Shown piece after piece: positions 34,325 through 45,525 of a stretch of DNA of 64,000 nucleotides. The translations under genes were made by a program, and so were the position numbers. Below the pieces are notes generated by a model that saw only the letters and a program-made list of their open reading frames with translations, was not told the DNA's origin and searched no databases. How positions within the stretch are numbered: the stretch's first letter is position 1; the number at the start of each line of letters is the position of its first letter. Source of the DNA: Bisporella sp. PMI_857 (Eukaryota > Ascomycota > Leotiomycetes > Helotiales > Helotiaceae); assembly GCA_021307315.1 (NCBI GenBank), contig JAJSPD010000018.1, forward strand, positions 434,001 through 498,000, read 5' to 3'.

Positions 34325-37276
34325 TCATATCACGGTACGCTTCCTCAGAACATCATCGATACCACTGTGCACACGTTTTGGTGAGCTGATGCTTGCTCTT
34401 AGCTTCTCGCTCCTTTCTTCTCGCCTCTTCTCGCTCAATCGTCGTTTCATTCCCGACCAGCCGACAAACTCTACTCGGACGCCAAGACCCGGGATGGTAT
34501 GGATCCTCTTTCCTCCATTGCCTTCTGGGAAGCCATGACCAAATCTTGGTTCTTGTGGCTCGTACCTGCGGCTGTCGCTGGCAGCTCTCTTCAGACTTGA
34601 GTTGCTCCTCTGCTTCACCACTCTCATAGTACCACTGGATGTCCGTTTGATTGATCGTCGCTCCATAGTGTAATACCTACGATCCTCGTCTTCATCCTTG
34701 ATCGGTAAAATTGCAAAAGTGCGCTTCAGTTTACCGCTCAGGCTTCGAGTGGGAGGTGTTGGTCGATTGTGAATGAATGGAAACCGACTAACTTCTTCAT
34801 CATCTTCTGTGTCGTCATGATCTTCTAGATCATCCCAGAAGCGAGCCGGTCTCCAGAATGGATGTAATTTCGTTGTATCAGCAGGGTGATCTTCTACAGA
34901 CGGATAGAACATTGAAGGATTCGCAATCGCTTTTGAGGTCTGGGTAGATTCATCCGTCAAATTTTTGCGACGTCCATTCAGAGAGAATGTTCGCTTGAAG
35001 AGACTCCCAGTTACAGCAGGCTCGGAGTTTCTGCGACCGCTCAGAGCACGGCGCACAATAGAGATACCACGCTTGGGCTTGTCATCCGATGTGGCTGGTC
35101 GTTCATCATATCCTAGTTGTCGTGACTCTTCCTGGCTAGGCGTCAAGTCAGCTGGGGTTGGAGGAATAAATTTGATTGCAGGAGGTTCACGAGGATTCCG
35201 CAGCGGCGAGTCCACCTCATCCATAGGATGGGCAGGCTGAGGTGGTGTCTCGGGTCCTTTGCCATTGATAGATATACTGGGCTGACCAGTTTCGAGCTTT
35301 GGCCGGACCGCTTGTGAGGGTGGAGTAAGTGCTCCTGCTCCTTGCTGTTGAACTACGAGCAGAGACTTGTTCTGGTGGGGAAATATGGAAACTGTCCTTG
35401 CTTCTGAAACCTCGGCCGCCGTTCCAGCTGTTTCATACGAAATCTGAGAGAATGGAGTAACTTGCGTAGACAACCTATTGCCAAAGAATGGATCACCATT
35501 ATGATCAACGGCCAATCGCGCCGTCTGCAAAGATTCACGCTGGTTCCCTGGAGAAATCTGATTTTGAACTGGATCATGCTTAAGCATATCCCGTGTTTTC
35601 TGTTGTAGCATATTGTGAGCCTGAAGACTTTCCGTCGTCAGTGAACCAGCACGTGATGTATTCCGGCTTGTAGGTGCTGATAGTGATGACCGTCTTGCAG
35701 GAATTGTCGGAGGAAAGTCTATAGTGCGTACAGAGTGCCCCGAGCCTGCAGACTCGGACATGGTTCGCTTTCGGGTTGGCGGAGCGTCAAAATACCCGGG
35801 TTCATTGAATTTCGAAGACTGAGAGATTGGTGCAGAACCGAGAGACATACTCCTTTTGGTTTTACGGCTGCTTGTTGATCTAAGAGAATGTGGTTTTGAT
35901 GATCTTGTAGATGAGCGGCGATCAGGAATAACCACAACAGGAATGCCCCCATCCTTGATGACCTCTTTTCGAGATCGTCCACTAGAAGAAGATGTACTAG
36001 CAGTCTTGTTGGACGCCAAACTTCTCTGCCGTCGTTCTGGAATTGGCGATCTCTTATGCACAAGTTTGTGCGGTTGCTCACCTGAGACTACTGAATTAGG
36101 GGCGGAACTTCGTGTGGACTGATCTGAAAAGTCTCGTAAGCCAAGTTGTTTCTTAGAATGCCGTAATGTCTTTTGCCGCAAAGGAGGTGCTTCTACTACC
36201 AAAGCTTCAATAACCGTGGAGTTCATAGATCGTCCAGACATTGCTGAGAAACGTCTGATATCTGGTGTAGTTGGAGATATTGGCTCGGGCACTGCCGTAG
36301 GCATAGCAATTCGGTCTCCGAAATTATCCACGTCTCGCTCTAGCCGGTGCTTTGCAATTCTTTCCTGCAATGGTAGGCTGCGGACGACTTTGGCAGCAAG
36401 TGTGGGCGGCACAATATTATCCTCCAAAACTTCTGCCGGGGATTCGTCTGTATGCACATATAATCTTGGACCAGGTCTCTTACGCACCATCACATTCCTC
36501 ATGAGATTGTCGTCCCACTCATGCTCCACTTCGTCTTCCTCTCCAGCAGATCCCCATTCTCCATCAAATATAACAAACTCTTGGTGGGGATCTCTCTCTA
36601 CCCTTGGGGTAGCTGTTCCTTCTGACTCGAGACCCAGGCCTAGACCAACTGTCTTTTGTCTTTGATTCTTTCTCGATATTTGTGGAGTCTCACTTTCTGA
36701 AGGTCGCGCAGAAGGCAGACGAGGTCGAACTGTTGACGCTTCATCTTCTTCATCTGACGAATACGGATTTTCTCTCGCAGTCTTGAACGAGTCAGTCCGG
36801 GAGGTGGAAGACGGCATTCTTTCGCCTGCAACTGGTCGAAATGCTAGAGGTGGCATATTCCTTGGTGGAGTAACATCAGGAGTAGGAGGGCTGTTATGGG
36901 TTGGTGTGCCTGGCGCCGAGTCTGCTGGTGAAGACAGGGTAATGTTTGGCTGTTGCTTTCTTGAGAATTGGCGCGAGTGTGAAGGAGGCGTAGGGGGCAA
37001 GTCTGGAGCTCCAATTCTTCGTGACGCATGTTTTAATGTGTGAGGACTCGAAGTATCGGAACCTGATACGGATGGCACGGCCGTATCAATCGCGAGGTCT
37101 CGAGGTTTGTAGGCTCCCGTGACTGGAGTAGACTGTTTAGAAGTGGAGGTTACATTTGGAGGATGTGGCAGTCGCTTCGTGTTCTTTCTGAACAGACTCG
37201 CTCCAGCAGGACTGCCGTCTGGGCTATCAATATATGCCCGGGATGGCATCCTGAGCCAGTTCTGAGAGAGAATCAT
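34325..37276 (-). CDS. Large, mostly disordered Ser/Arg-rich protein of unknown function
   Basis: Single open frame of 983 codons. The second Met (MPSRAYIDSPDGSPAG, start 37249) is an equally good start. The protein is dominated by Ser, Pro, Arg and Thr with many RSxS and SP sites that would suit kinase and 14-3-3 recognition. There are no membrane segments. An acidic stretch occurs near residues 800-830 (DDLEDHDDTEDDEEVSRF), and a more ordered-looking basic C-terminus contains GLGVRVEFVGWSGMKRRLSE followed by Lys/Arg-rich helices. This C-terminal block is the part most likely to be conserved. I do not recognise the family; a cytoskeletal, polarity or nuclear regulatory role is possible but not shown. 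Confidence 0.75.
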   Translation of the reverse strand: MILSQNWLRMPSRAYIDSPDGSPAGASLFRKNTKRLPHPPNVTSTSKQSTPVTGAYKPRDLAIDTAVPSVSGSDTSSPHTLKHASRRIGAPDLPPTPPSHSRQFSRKQQPNITLSSPADSAPGTPTHNSPPTPDVTPPRNMPPLAFRPVAGERMPSSTSRTDSFKTARENPYSSDEEDEASTVRPRLPSARPSESETPQISRKNQRQKTVGLGLGLESEGTATPRVERDPHQEFVIFDGEWGSAGEEDEVEHEWDDNLMRNVMVRKRPGPRLYVHTDESPAEVLEDNIVPPTLAAKVVRSLPLQERIAKHRLERDVDNFGDRIAMPTAVPEPISPTTPDIRRFSAMSGRSMNSTVIEALVVEAPPLRQKTLRHSKKQLGLRDFSDQSTRSSAPNSVVSGEQPHKLVHKRSPIPERRQRSLASNKTASTSSSSGRSRKEVIKDGGIPVVVIPDRRSSTRSSKPHSLRSTSSRKTKRSMSLGSAPISQSSKFNEPGYFDAPPTRKRTMSESAGSGHSVRTIDFPPTIPARRSSLSAPTSRNTSRAGSLTTESLQAHNMLQQKTRDMLKHDPVQNQISPGNQRESLQTARLAVDHNGDPFFGNRLSTQVTPFSQISYETAGTAAEVSEARTVSIFPHQNKSLLVVQQQGAGALTPPSQAVRPKLETGQPSISINGKGPETPPQPAHPMDEVDSPLRNPREPPAIKFIPPTPADLTPSQEESRQLGYDERPATSDDKPKRGISIVRRALSGRRNSEPAVTGSLFKRTFSLNGRRKNLTDESTQTSKAIANPSMFYPSVEDHPADTTKLHPFWRPARFWDDLEDHDDTEDDEEVSRFPFIHNRPTPPTRSLSGKLKRTFAILPIKDEDEDRRYYTMERRSIKRTSSGTMRVVKQRSNSSLKRAASDSRRYEPQEPRFGHGFPEGNGGKRIHTIPGLGVRVEFVGWSGMKRRLSEKRREERSEKLRASISSPKRVHSGIDDVLRKRTVI

Positions 37277-38531
37277 TCAAGTCGAGAACACGTGGAGTCG
37301 AAGGTGTGAGGTTAATGTGTCATGATCTGGACATTGTCTTATAATGATGTTTCGGCAATGTGCCTTCCCAGGTCGCCCGCGCCGCTCGGTCACAACCACA
37401 CAAGTCAGGGTCGTCGTCTAAGGCTGTCAAATTTTGTATAGCGTCTTCAAAATAGCGTATGTGAAATGAATGTGGGAAGAGAAACTTTCAAAAACGTGGT
37501 GGCTGGGGGCTGTTGGGGGATATTACGGGACACGGTCTGCAAGAAGCCTGAGACGCCTGGTGAGTGGTTTGCAGGCTGCCGAGTTGGTCGAAGGAGCGAT
37601 GAGCCTTTTGCGACCTATGTGTCGCCTCCCCTAATTAATTAATGTGAGCGCTGAGTGAAGTGTATTATCGCAAAAAATTCGAGAGGAAGTGCCGCAGTGA
37701 TGATCGAACAGGTACGTCTTGATGAGGAGTCGTGTGCCAAGTGATAGATTCAAGGTCATTGGGTGCGCCAAAAAAGAACCGGACCTCAGTGCACGGCGCA
37801 GCAAATCAGACGAGAGAATCAGGTTTTGGATCTCTGGTCTTGATCTCAAGGAGGAGCGCACTGCATGAGACGTATGCAATATTTCCAACTTGCGACGAAT
37901 CAAGTAGCTAAAGTGCCAAATCGGGTCGATTTTTCATGACACTATTCTCCTGCTTGGAACACCCGGAAAGAAAGGGCTGGGACCAATGCCAGCGTCCGAG
38001 TCACCAACGATGGCGAGCTGAGAGCTGACGGGTTCACAGAACAGGCCCGAGGCTTTTTTGCACCAAAGATAGAATGGCCTGAGGCGTAATATATGTACTG
38101 TTGTAAAATGTCCTGGATGGTACGTATATCATCACGTGAACACATCATCCAGCCATGGGACTTCTACTAGAGAATCCAAGAACAAGTAAATTCCAAAAAA
38201 AAAAAAAAAGGCAGCGAACTTTGAGTCCCTAGGTCGTCATTATAATTTTCTTCCAAAGGGAAGTGTGGCTCTGGGAGAAGAAACGTTCCTCTGTTTCGGT
38301 CTATCAAAGCACAACCAGACCATAAAACTTAAAAGACACGCGATCAAGAAACTGTGTCAACGATAAGGGGGAGTTTATGGTCATATACAAGGTTTGATAG
38401 GCACTGTTCATTAGTCCAGGAACTACCTATGCGACCATGAGTGGCCTCTTATCGGAACGTTACCTGAGAACACCTTTCCACCAGAAAGGAAGCTTGACAG
38501 AGACAACCGAGGAGCGGGGTGCGCTCAAGTA
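37277..38531. other. Intergenic, no supported gene
   Basis: 5' flank of the large disordered protein. A run of 15 A at 38195-38209. No supported gene. Confidence 0.5.
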
Positions 38532-38884
38532 TATAGTCGTTCGGGCCACCCACTTTACTTTCGTAAAGTAGGTGAGGGTCAGCAATACGCAAAAACCAGC
38601 AATACGCAAATTTGAAATTTTGGTGAGACTTCACCAAAATTCTTTTTTAAAGTACTTGTATTACAACGTATTGAATAAGTGCTCTATTTTTAGGAAATCT
38701 TTTCGACTTTTGAATTTTATAATGTATTATTTTTTAAAAGTGAAAAAATAAAAATATTATTGTTAACTTAATTCGCTCAATTTTCCCATACAAATTTTGG
38801 TGTGATTTGCGTATTGCTGGTTTTTGCGTATTGCTGACCCTCACCTACTTTACGTAAGTAAAGTGGGTGGCCCGAACGACTATA
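38532..38884. mobile_element. MITE with 80-bp terminal inverted repeats
   Basis: Left arm 38532-38611 and right arm 38805-38884 are inverted copies of 80 bp with one visible mismatch. The ends read TATAGTCGTTCGGGCC. The centre (about 190 bp) is AT-rich and has no gene. Flanking TA/TATA suits a TA target duplication as in Tc1/mariner-type insertions, but the exact boundary (TA or TATA) cannot be fixed. Each arm contains a smaller palindrome (CACCCACTTTAC...GTAAAGTAGGTG) and two direct copies of CAGCAATACGCAAA. The element is non-autonomous; no transposase is in the window. The high arm identity suggests a recent insertion. Confidence 0.88.
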
Positions 38885-39612
38885 CGATTCGGTACTCACG
38901 ATCGAGTATGTGAAGCTCGGGCCCTTACCGAGAGGCCAAAACCTACGTCGCTTAAAATATGACAAGGTATATATTTCAGGGCTTGAAGGTGGGAAGTGTT
39001 CCTCATCGGTTGAAAGATGGCCCCCCTCTCCATTTCTTATCTCATGCAAGTATTACCTCACGACTAACGGCTGCATAATTGCTTGTTGGTCAGCGCTTTT
39101 CAACTGCCATAACCATTGCTCATTATCATTACCTCTCAATTACCCAATGCTTATTGAACATTGACCTATAGTTCTTGCCGGCTATCGCATCAAGATTCAT
39201 GTTGTCATCTTGAATGGCCGATTATGTGCATGACTTGTCCTGTGTATCTAACACCCAGCTCTCCAACATTTCTATCTGCCCCACCATTTTTATACGCTCC
39301 CCATTTATCTTTCGTTATGCTAAATTCTGTACGTCTTTACCTAAGACAATAAGGAAATCATGGCCAGAGGCGCCGCAGTTTCGAAGTTAAACTCATTCGT
39401 GGGTAGGCGTTCGACCACACGCATCACGTCCATCTTCGGTATAGATCCGCTTAGATAGAGATAGCACATCATAATGCTCTTTATAATATTGAACAATCAA
39501 TAGGAGCGCCATTCTGATGCAAGGCATTGCCAGCACATCCTTCTCATAAGAGCGACGCTCATCTCCTCTTCTACATTCTTTGTTTTCGTTCTCGAAGTAT
39601 CATTTAATAATC
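38885..39612. other. Intergenic, promoter/leader of the agmatinase-family gene
   Basis: No supported gene between the MITE and the agmatinase start codon. Confidence 0.5.
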
Positions 39613-41218
39613 ATGCTTTCTGACCTCCTCGCCCTCGCTGTCCTGACCGGCAAGGCACTTTCACATGGTGATCATGGGAATCAATTGCCGATTGCTGGAC
39701 CTCACAAAGCTCTCTGGTACAATACTTTACCAGGCGATGGCGGAACCCAAGCTGACTCAGTATTCTCTGGCATCTCGACGTTTGGGCGTTTGCCATACTT
39801 TCCATGCTTGGCGTCTGAAGATGTGAAATATGATATTGCATTTATCGGTGCTCCATTTGTAAGTGCTAGTTTCCCCGAATAAGCCCTCCTATATTAGAAA
39901 GTTCCATGAGTTTTTGTTTTCCCAGACATGCATATGTCGCTTGGTCATGTCTGATGAGCAACTCACTCATGGAGCTGCAACATGCACTGGAAATATCGTC
40001 GAATACGTTAAATAACTCCGATGTAAGGATACGGGCACTAGTTACCGCCCGGGTGCCAGGTTTGGGCCATCAGGAATCAGACAAGGTTCTCGCCGTCTCA
40101 ATTTATAGTACGTTTCCATTTGCCCACAAGCTGATGTCCCGATCCCATGTACATAGGCTCACGCAGAGTGGGCTTCAGTGGCGGCTACAATGTTCCCTTG
40201 GATACAAATCCATTTAACAGGTAAAGTAAATGAATCAAGTTCATGGAAGGTTTACTGAGTTTGATCAAGCTGGGCAACTGTCCTAGATTGTGGGGATATT
40301 CCGGTCACCTCGTGAGTTCTTCGTAGGCTCAAATGAAAACAAGATTAACGCGCTGGCAGATATGACAACACATGGGCGCTTCACCAAATTGAAGAAGGCC
40401 ACAACGCACTCCTCACACGTAGCCCAGCAACGGCTTCTAAGGAAAAGGGACCGGCTTTGAACGGCAAGACACTCCCTCGTCTCATCACTCTAGGCGGAGA
40501 TCATACTATCACTCTTCCATTATTGAGATCTATCAATCGTGCATACGGCCCGGTCTCTGTTATTCATTTCGATTCTCATCTTGATACATGGAAGCCGAAA
40601 GTTTTCGGAGGCTCGCCAAGCAAGGTAGCCAGCATCAACCACGGAACGTACTTCTATCATGCGGCTCAGGAAGGATTGCTTGCCAACGACTCAAACATTC
40701 ACGCTGGTATTCGAACAACATTGAGCGGACCAAGTGATTATGAGAATGACGGATACTGCGGGTTTGAGATTGTCGAGGCTCGCGAAATTGATAACATTGG
40801 CATGGACGGCATTGTCAAGAAAATCAAGGATCGCGTCGGAACCACGAAACCAGTATATTTGTCTCTGGACATTGACACCCTGGATCCAGCTTGTAAGAAG
40901 CAATTCACAATGTATGTTACACAATAGGATTCTGACAGTGATGTAGTTGCACCTGCGACAGGGACCCCAGAGACAGGTGGTTGGAGCACTCGAGAACTGA
41001 GAACGATACTTCGGGGACTCGAGGGCATCAATCTGATCGCAGCTGACATTGTTGAAGTCGCCCCGGCATATGATACTAACGCGGAGCATACTACCATGGC
41101 CGCCGCAGATGCGCTCTATGAAATAATGAGCCTGATGGTGAAGAAAGGACCTCTGAGCAAAAGTATAGGTCAGGATGAGGTCAATGGTGAAGGAGATAAC
41201 ACGAAACTGGAAATATAA
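39613..41218 (+). CDS. Secreted agmatinase/ureohydrolase-family protein
   Basis: Six exons: 39613-39858, 40028-40085, 40157-40220, 40270-40311, 40360-40892 and 40947-41218, all phases consistent, giving 404 residues. A signal peptide is likely ([17 protein letters not shown] before HGDHG). Arginase-family motifs are complete: [50 protein letters not shown] (metal His), [11 protein letters not shown] (Asp, His, Asp), and [20 protein letters not shown] across the last intron (two Asp), so a binuclear Mn site is expected. Agmatinases hydrolyse agmatine to putrescine and urea; guanidino acid substrates are possible in this family. The usual DAH is DSH here. Intron 2 uses a weak donor (AAG/GTTCTC at 40086) although a better one (GTACGT at 40108) lies just downstream; using the latter would read into TAG. 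Confidence 0.9.
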
Positions 41219-41987
41219 GTCTTATTGCATGAATATGCCGGGTCACGTGTATACGCATCCGGTTTGGGTCATTATAGGTTTATAAGTGTCCTCGTACGCC
41301 TAGTTTCTTAGTCAAAATATAACCAATCTTTCTTAACCTTTTGCTTTGGATGTTGCAATTATTAGGTGATATAAAGCCCCAGATTGCCAAATAGCACAGC
41401 AAGCACTAACGTGGAACTGAAAAGATAAATGTATTTGTCGAAGTTTAACATGACGTGAAGGATGAAATTCGAGGCGGGTAGAAACCAAGCACTGGTACCT
41501 GCGGTGGCTCGTGGGCGGCGTATTGGGCCAATTGGTGGACATGAATATTGACAGTTTATTGTCAACAGTTAAAGAACAATAACTGAAACATTGAAACCTC
41601 GTAGCTTTGATAAATTGTCTTCTATTTTACTGTAGGATTATATTTAATCTTCAAGATCTCAGCTTTAGTGTAAGTGACTAATTCTAATGCTGTCGACAGC
41701 GTTTGTTGGATGTTTGCTTTTTCCAAGGTAGTATACATATCCACCAAATTTACTAAACAGCCGTTCAGCCGCGAGCGACAAAGCCTCCAGCTTCCAGATT
41801 TGAAGAGCCAAGCCATGGACCAAACGTCAAACACCTCTTTACCCCAGATTCCCTTTGCAAAACATGACAACCAAATTCTGGACATGAGAATGGCTCTTCC
41901 TCGAGCACAAGAACAAATTAACTTTGCTGATAAAAACGCCAACATGCGAGAATATCGGGAGTGGACGAATAAGCGCAGCGAACGTCG
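41219..41987. other. Intergenic, no supported gene
   Basis: Opposing open frames at 41622-42239 (minus) and 41674-42036 (plus) overlap each other and show no family resemblance. Upstream exons of the next gene could lie here. Confidence 0.45.
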
Positions 41988-42961
41988 ATGTCTTACCAGA
42001 TTGAGTATGGAGGCGCAGCAAAGCACCAAGTGGTGAGCCCTCAGGGCCGCAGCAATACGAACAGTAGGGTGTCGCTCTTTCTCTCTCCTAAGCTCTCTAA
42101 TTTGACTTTCTCCGGCTCTGGAATTAATTCGAGGATAATTAATCCTGTTCTCTAGACAAGTTTCGAACTTTCTACGTTCTGCCTGGCACGGAATCTGGTA
42201 GCACAGAAATCTCTCTGCTGACGCCGAACAACCCGACATTCACGATGGTCTTCCAACGAGATGGAGGTAGCGATGATCAACCCGGATTCCAAAAGCTCGA
42301 TACTCCCACTAATACAGTGTTATATGCGCAAACAATACCCTCGCCGATTCCTGTGTCGACGGAGGTAGCATATGCTTCGACAACCACGGCATATTCTCTA
42401 CCAACTCCCGATCCTGTTATAAACTCTTCCCCGTCAATTTCGTGGCCAACAGTCGACATGCCTTCCGGTCTAGATGGCAATAGCCACGATGGAGATGACG
42501 ATCGCAATGGAATCCCTTATCCTGTAAAGACTGGAATGATCATAGCAATTGTGATCGGGATATTTTTGATTGTCTTCCTCTCTTTCTGGTATTGCTGCAG
42601 AGGCAAGGCAAGGATGGCGAGGAGAATGGCAGGACGCGAAAATGCCGTACTGCCTTTGCACACGATCGCGAGTCAACAACCTAGGGAGCAGCCAGCAGCA
42701 ACCGGTAGGGACGCGCCGCCCCCAAGTTATGAGGAGGCGGTGCCTCCACAGCATCAAAGACTTGCCGGCGGCATATCTCTCAGGAGCGAGGAAGAGGATA
42801 GCATGGTTGCAGACGGCAAAACCCCTCTGAGCGAAATACCATTTGAGGACATAGATTTGCGTAACGGCGGTGCTAGCTCGAGTTCGGCGAGCTCTAACCA
42901 ATCCTTCTCGTCACGGCATCATAATCAATATGGAGATACAACGGGCCATACGAATAGCTAG
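41988..42961 (+). CDS. Single-pass membrane protein with cytoplasmic PPxY motif
   Basis: Proposed exons 41988-42032 (MSYQIEYGGAAKHQV) and 42161-42961, phase 0, 281 residues. The second frame is open upstream of its first ATG (42245), reading FRTFYVLPGTESGSTEISLL, which looks like real extracellular sequence and argues that 42245 is not the true start. The extracellular part is Ser/Thr/Pro-rich. One transmembrane helix (MIIAIVIGIFLIVFLSFWYCC) is followed by CRGKARMARRM, a basic stop-transfer. The cytoplasmic tail contains PPPSYEEAVPP, a PY motif of the kind bound by Rsp5/Nedd4 WW domains, so ubiquitin-dependent sorting is a reasonable inference. No signal peptide is found in exon 1, so an additional upstream exon is likely. 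Family not recognised. Confidence 0.6.
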
Positions 42962-44930
42962 GATAACAGAAGCATGTCACGGAAGGAAGGACAAAAGCAA
43001 TAAGCGGCAAGCCGAGACAGGATCTCGACGGGTCCCTTTGAGGATGTTTACGCCTCGAAATTATTATACCTATTCAGTAACCTGATGTTCTGAGTTCGCA
43101 CACGAGTGGCAAATGGGAGGCACCAGCCACATGTTTTTAATCAAAAGTTTGCCAAAGCTGCAACAAGATTGGCCATGGGACGAATGGTAGGAAGGGAGGA
43201 GTAGGAGTATCGTGTGAATTTACATGGAGGTAGCGAAAATTTTAATTGGCGTACAAATCTAGCGAGTATGGAGGGTAAAGGATATGATTATTTTAAGATT
43301 TGACGGGGTTGACAATTAACAATTAATATTTCAATTCTACCTAGAAAGGGCCTTGTTTCGAGACTTGATTAAAAGAGTGTGAAGTCAAGCCACAAGTATT
43401 GGAGGGGAAGCGCGTGCCGCACAAGCTGGTGACGTGGAAGCGCGGATTGTTGATAATATTCAGGCAAGAGCGAGCGAGCGAGCCAGTTAGCCAGCATGAA
43501 ATTTGGACAGCAATAGCAACAGGAACAGGAGCTCAACTAGGGGATTGCTTCGGGGCAGTTTTACACGGGCGGCAGGCATCTCAATCTTTTGGACTGTCGG
43601 CGGCTGAACTACACGACAGAAGAGAGTCAAAGTCATATCCTGAACATATGACAACCACCGGGCAGCATATAGTATGAATCATACTTACTTATTATATCAC
43701 TATCGCCCCACTTCACCGCGATAGATCAGCCGCATAATCTGGTCATACCGGCACCGGCACCGGCGGCAGCGGCAGCAGATGGATAATGTGGCATTGAACG
43801 AACCATGGGCATGGGAAATGCTCAGTTAACTGTACAGTACAACCCTGGCCCCATCCCCCTCGGATACAGCCCAAGAGGGGATTGTTCTGGAAATTAATAC
43901 ACCTCTTTTATGAAATGACTCTTCAATGCAAATCCTGTGACCCCTATTTTCCGTATACAGAGTGGGGACAAAAGTAATCAAAATGTCCTATATCAATCAT
44001 AGTGGGAATTAATGCGTGGGGAAATCACCATTGCCACACCCAAAAAGTTTGTTGTTATTATGATGATGATGATGATTCGTATTATTATTATTGTTTGTTG
44101 TTTGTTGTTGTTTTATGGCAAAATGTAAACAATACCGTACCATGCAGAACACGCGCACAGCGGTCTGATTTATTCCTGGAGGATCCGCAATCCCTTCCTT
44201 TTTTTATTTTTTTGCCTCCTCCTCCTTTTATCAAGTATCACTTTTTTCCCTATAAGTATAGTAAGGTGAGGAGGGATCATCGAGGGGCGGGCGGATGACC
44301 ATCTTTACTAAGTACAGGACTTGTATTTGTGCCTGACGGGACTCCACAGCGCCACCAAAACACGGTTGCTCCCGAGAGCCTGATCAGTGGCTTTAACCCA
44401 GAGCCTATGGGATAGCTTTTTTATTTTATTTTATTTTTTCCTGGCTGTGAGGGCCATTCAGGGTCGGGACCTCTCTCTTTTTTTTTCACCGCAACGTGGT
44501 TACGCGTCGCGATTGGCCAAAATGGATAAAACTAAACAAACCACCCAAGCTCGCGTGTTCCCTGACAGAATGGGGATGGGTTGGGTTTGACAGCTGCCAC
44601 ACAACACCACCTTTTTGAAACCTATTGAATTCCTCTTATTGAAACTTTTCCTGCCTCGATTCTATAACCCAAATACATATCTGAATGATAGATCAAAAAC
44701 GGTCCTCCCCCTTTCTTTTTCATTAATTAATATTTTTTTTTCATTCCGGAATGAGGCTGTGATTCCAAATTCGATATCTTGCCCTGCTGCGTATTGCCAA
44801 TTTTAGCCTGGGCTGGTCGCGCACGCGGAAGGACTAGGCGACCGGGGGGGAACAAGGACATATCAACAAAGCTGCTTCACGCGATTGTTCCCCAATTATT
44901 CCACTTTTTCCCTACCGACTGTACTCGTAT

Positions 44931-45004
44931 CCTCTCTCTCTGTCTCTGTCTCTCTATCTCTCGCGCTCTCTCCCCTCCCCTTCCCTTCCCTTCCCTTCCT
45001 TTCC
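44931..45004 (+). repeat. CT/CCCTT-rich microsatellite tract
   Basis: A nearly pure pyrimidine tract, first CT dinucleotides, then CCCTT pentanucleotides. Pyrimidine tracts of this kind are common just upstream of fungal transcription starts. Confidence 0.85.
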
Positions 45005-45112
45005 AACCCTATCCCTTCTTCATCCGCTCTTCGCCCTTTTTTCGTACACAACAACAATCACCTATCCACAATACTGGCAGTCGACAACACTACATTGAGC
45101 TGAGGGGTGTCG

Positions 45113-45152
45113 GTGTGTGTGTGAGAGAGAGAGAGAGAGTGTGTGTGTGTGC
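45113..45152 (+). repeat. Compound GT/GA/GT microsatellite
   Basis: GT repeats, then GA repeats, then GT repeats, about 40 bp in all, in the presumed leader of the kinase gene. Confidence 0.9.
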
Positions 45153-45168
45153 TGTTGGTTGGAAGAGA

Positions 45169-45189
45169 ATGGTTCCCTGCGCGAAGTGA
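45169..45189 (+). promoter_or_regulatory. Short upstream ORF in the Wee1 leader
   Basis: ATG followed by five more codons and TGA (peptide MVPCAK), 337 bp before the kinase stop-free start. It would act in cis only if this stretch is transcribed. Confidence 0.35.
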
Positions 45190-45440
45190 ACATTTTCGAG
45201 GGCCCCATCTACCACGGCATTCCTGGAAGCATTCCCATACTATTCGCTGCGTTGAACACTCAATATTCGGGACTATTGACGACAGGTTCAAGCCATCACA
45301 CTATCAAATCAATAATTTGATCAAGGCCAACTCGACTACTTCATCCACCACCACTGTCCGCCAGACTTTGAGTGTCGCATCGCATCTTCACTTTTAAAGC
45401 TCGTCTGGAAACTGATCGATTGATTTTCGCTGCTCTATCT

Positions 45441-45458
45441 ATGCTGGCTAGGAGGTAG
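45441..45458 (+). promoter_or_regulatory. Second short upstream ORF in the Wee1 leader
   Basis: ATG, four more codons and TAG (peptide MLARR), ending 67 bp before the kinase ATG. At this distance it is almost certainly in the mRNA, so an effect on translation is plausible but not shown. Confidence 0.45.
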
Positions 45459-45525
45459 CATCACCGAAAGGTCGACGACATCAAGTTTCGCATTCGTATC
45501 AGGTGCCTATCGCTGCATTCCAGAA

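Larger units (their letters stand above)
42962..45525. other. 2.5-kb intergenic/leader region upstream of the Wee1 kinase
   Basis: No supported gene. The right part is pyrimidine-rich and carries microsatellites and two short uORFs, so most of it is likely promoter plus long 5' UTR of the kinase gene. GAT repeats occur near 44060. Confidence 0.55.

Noticed and set aside
41622..42239. 205-codon minus-strand frame
   Set aside because: It opposes the proposed exons of the PY-motif protein and has an odd composition with no recognisable motif.
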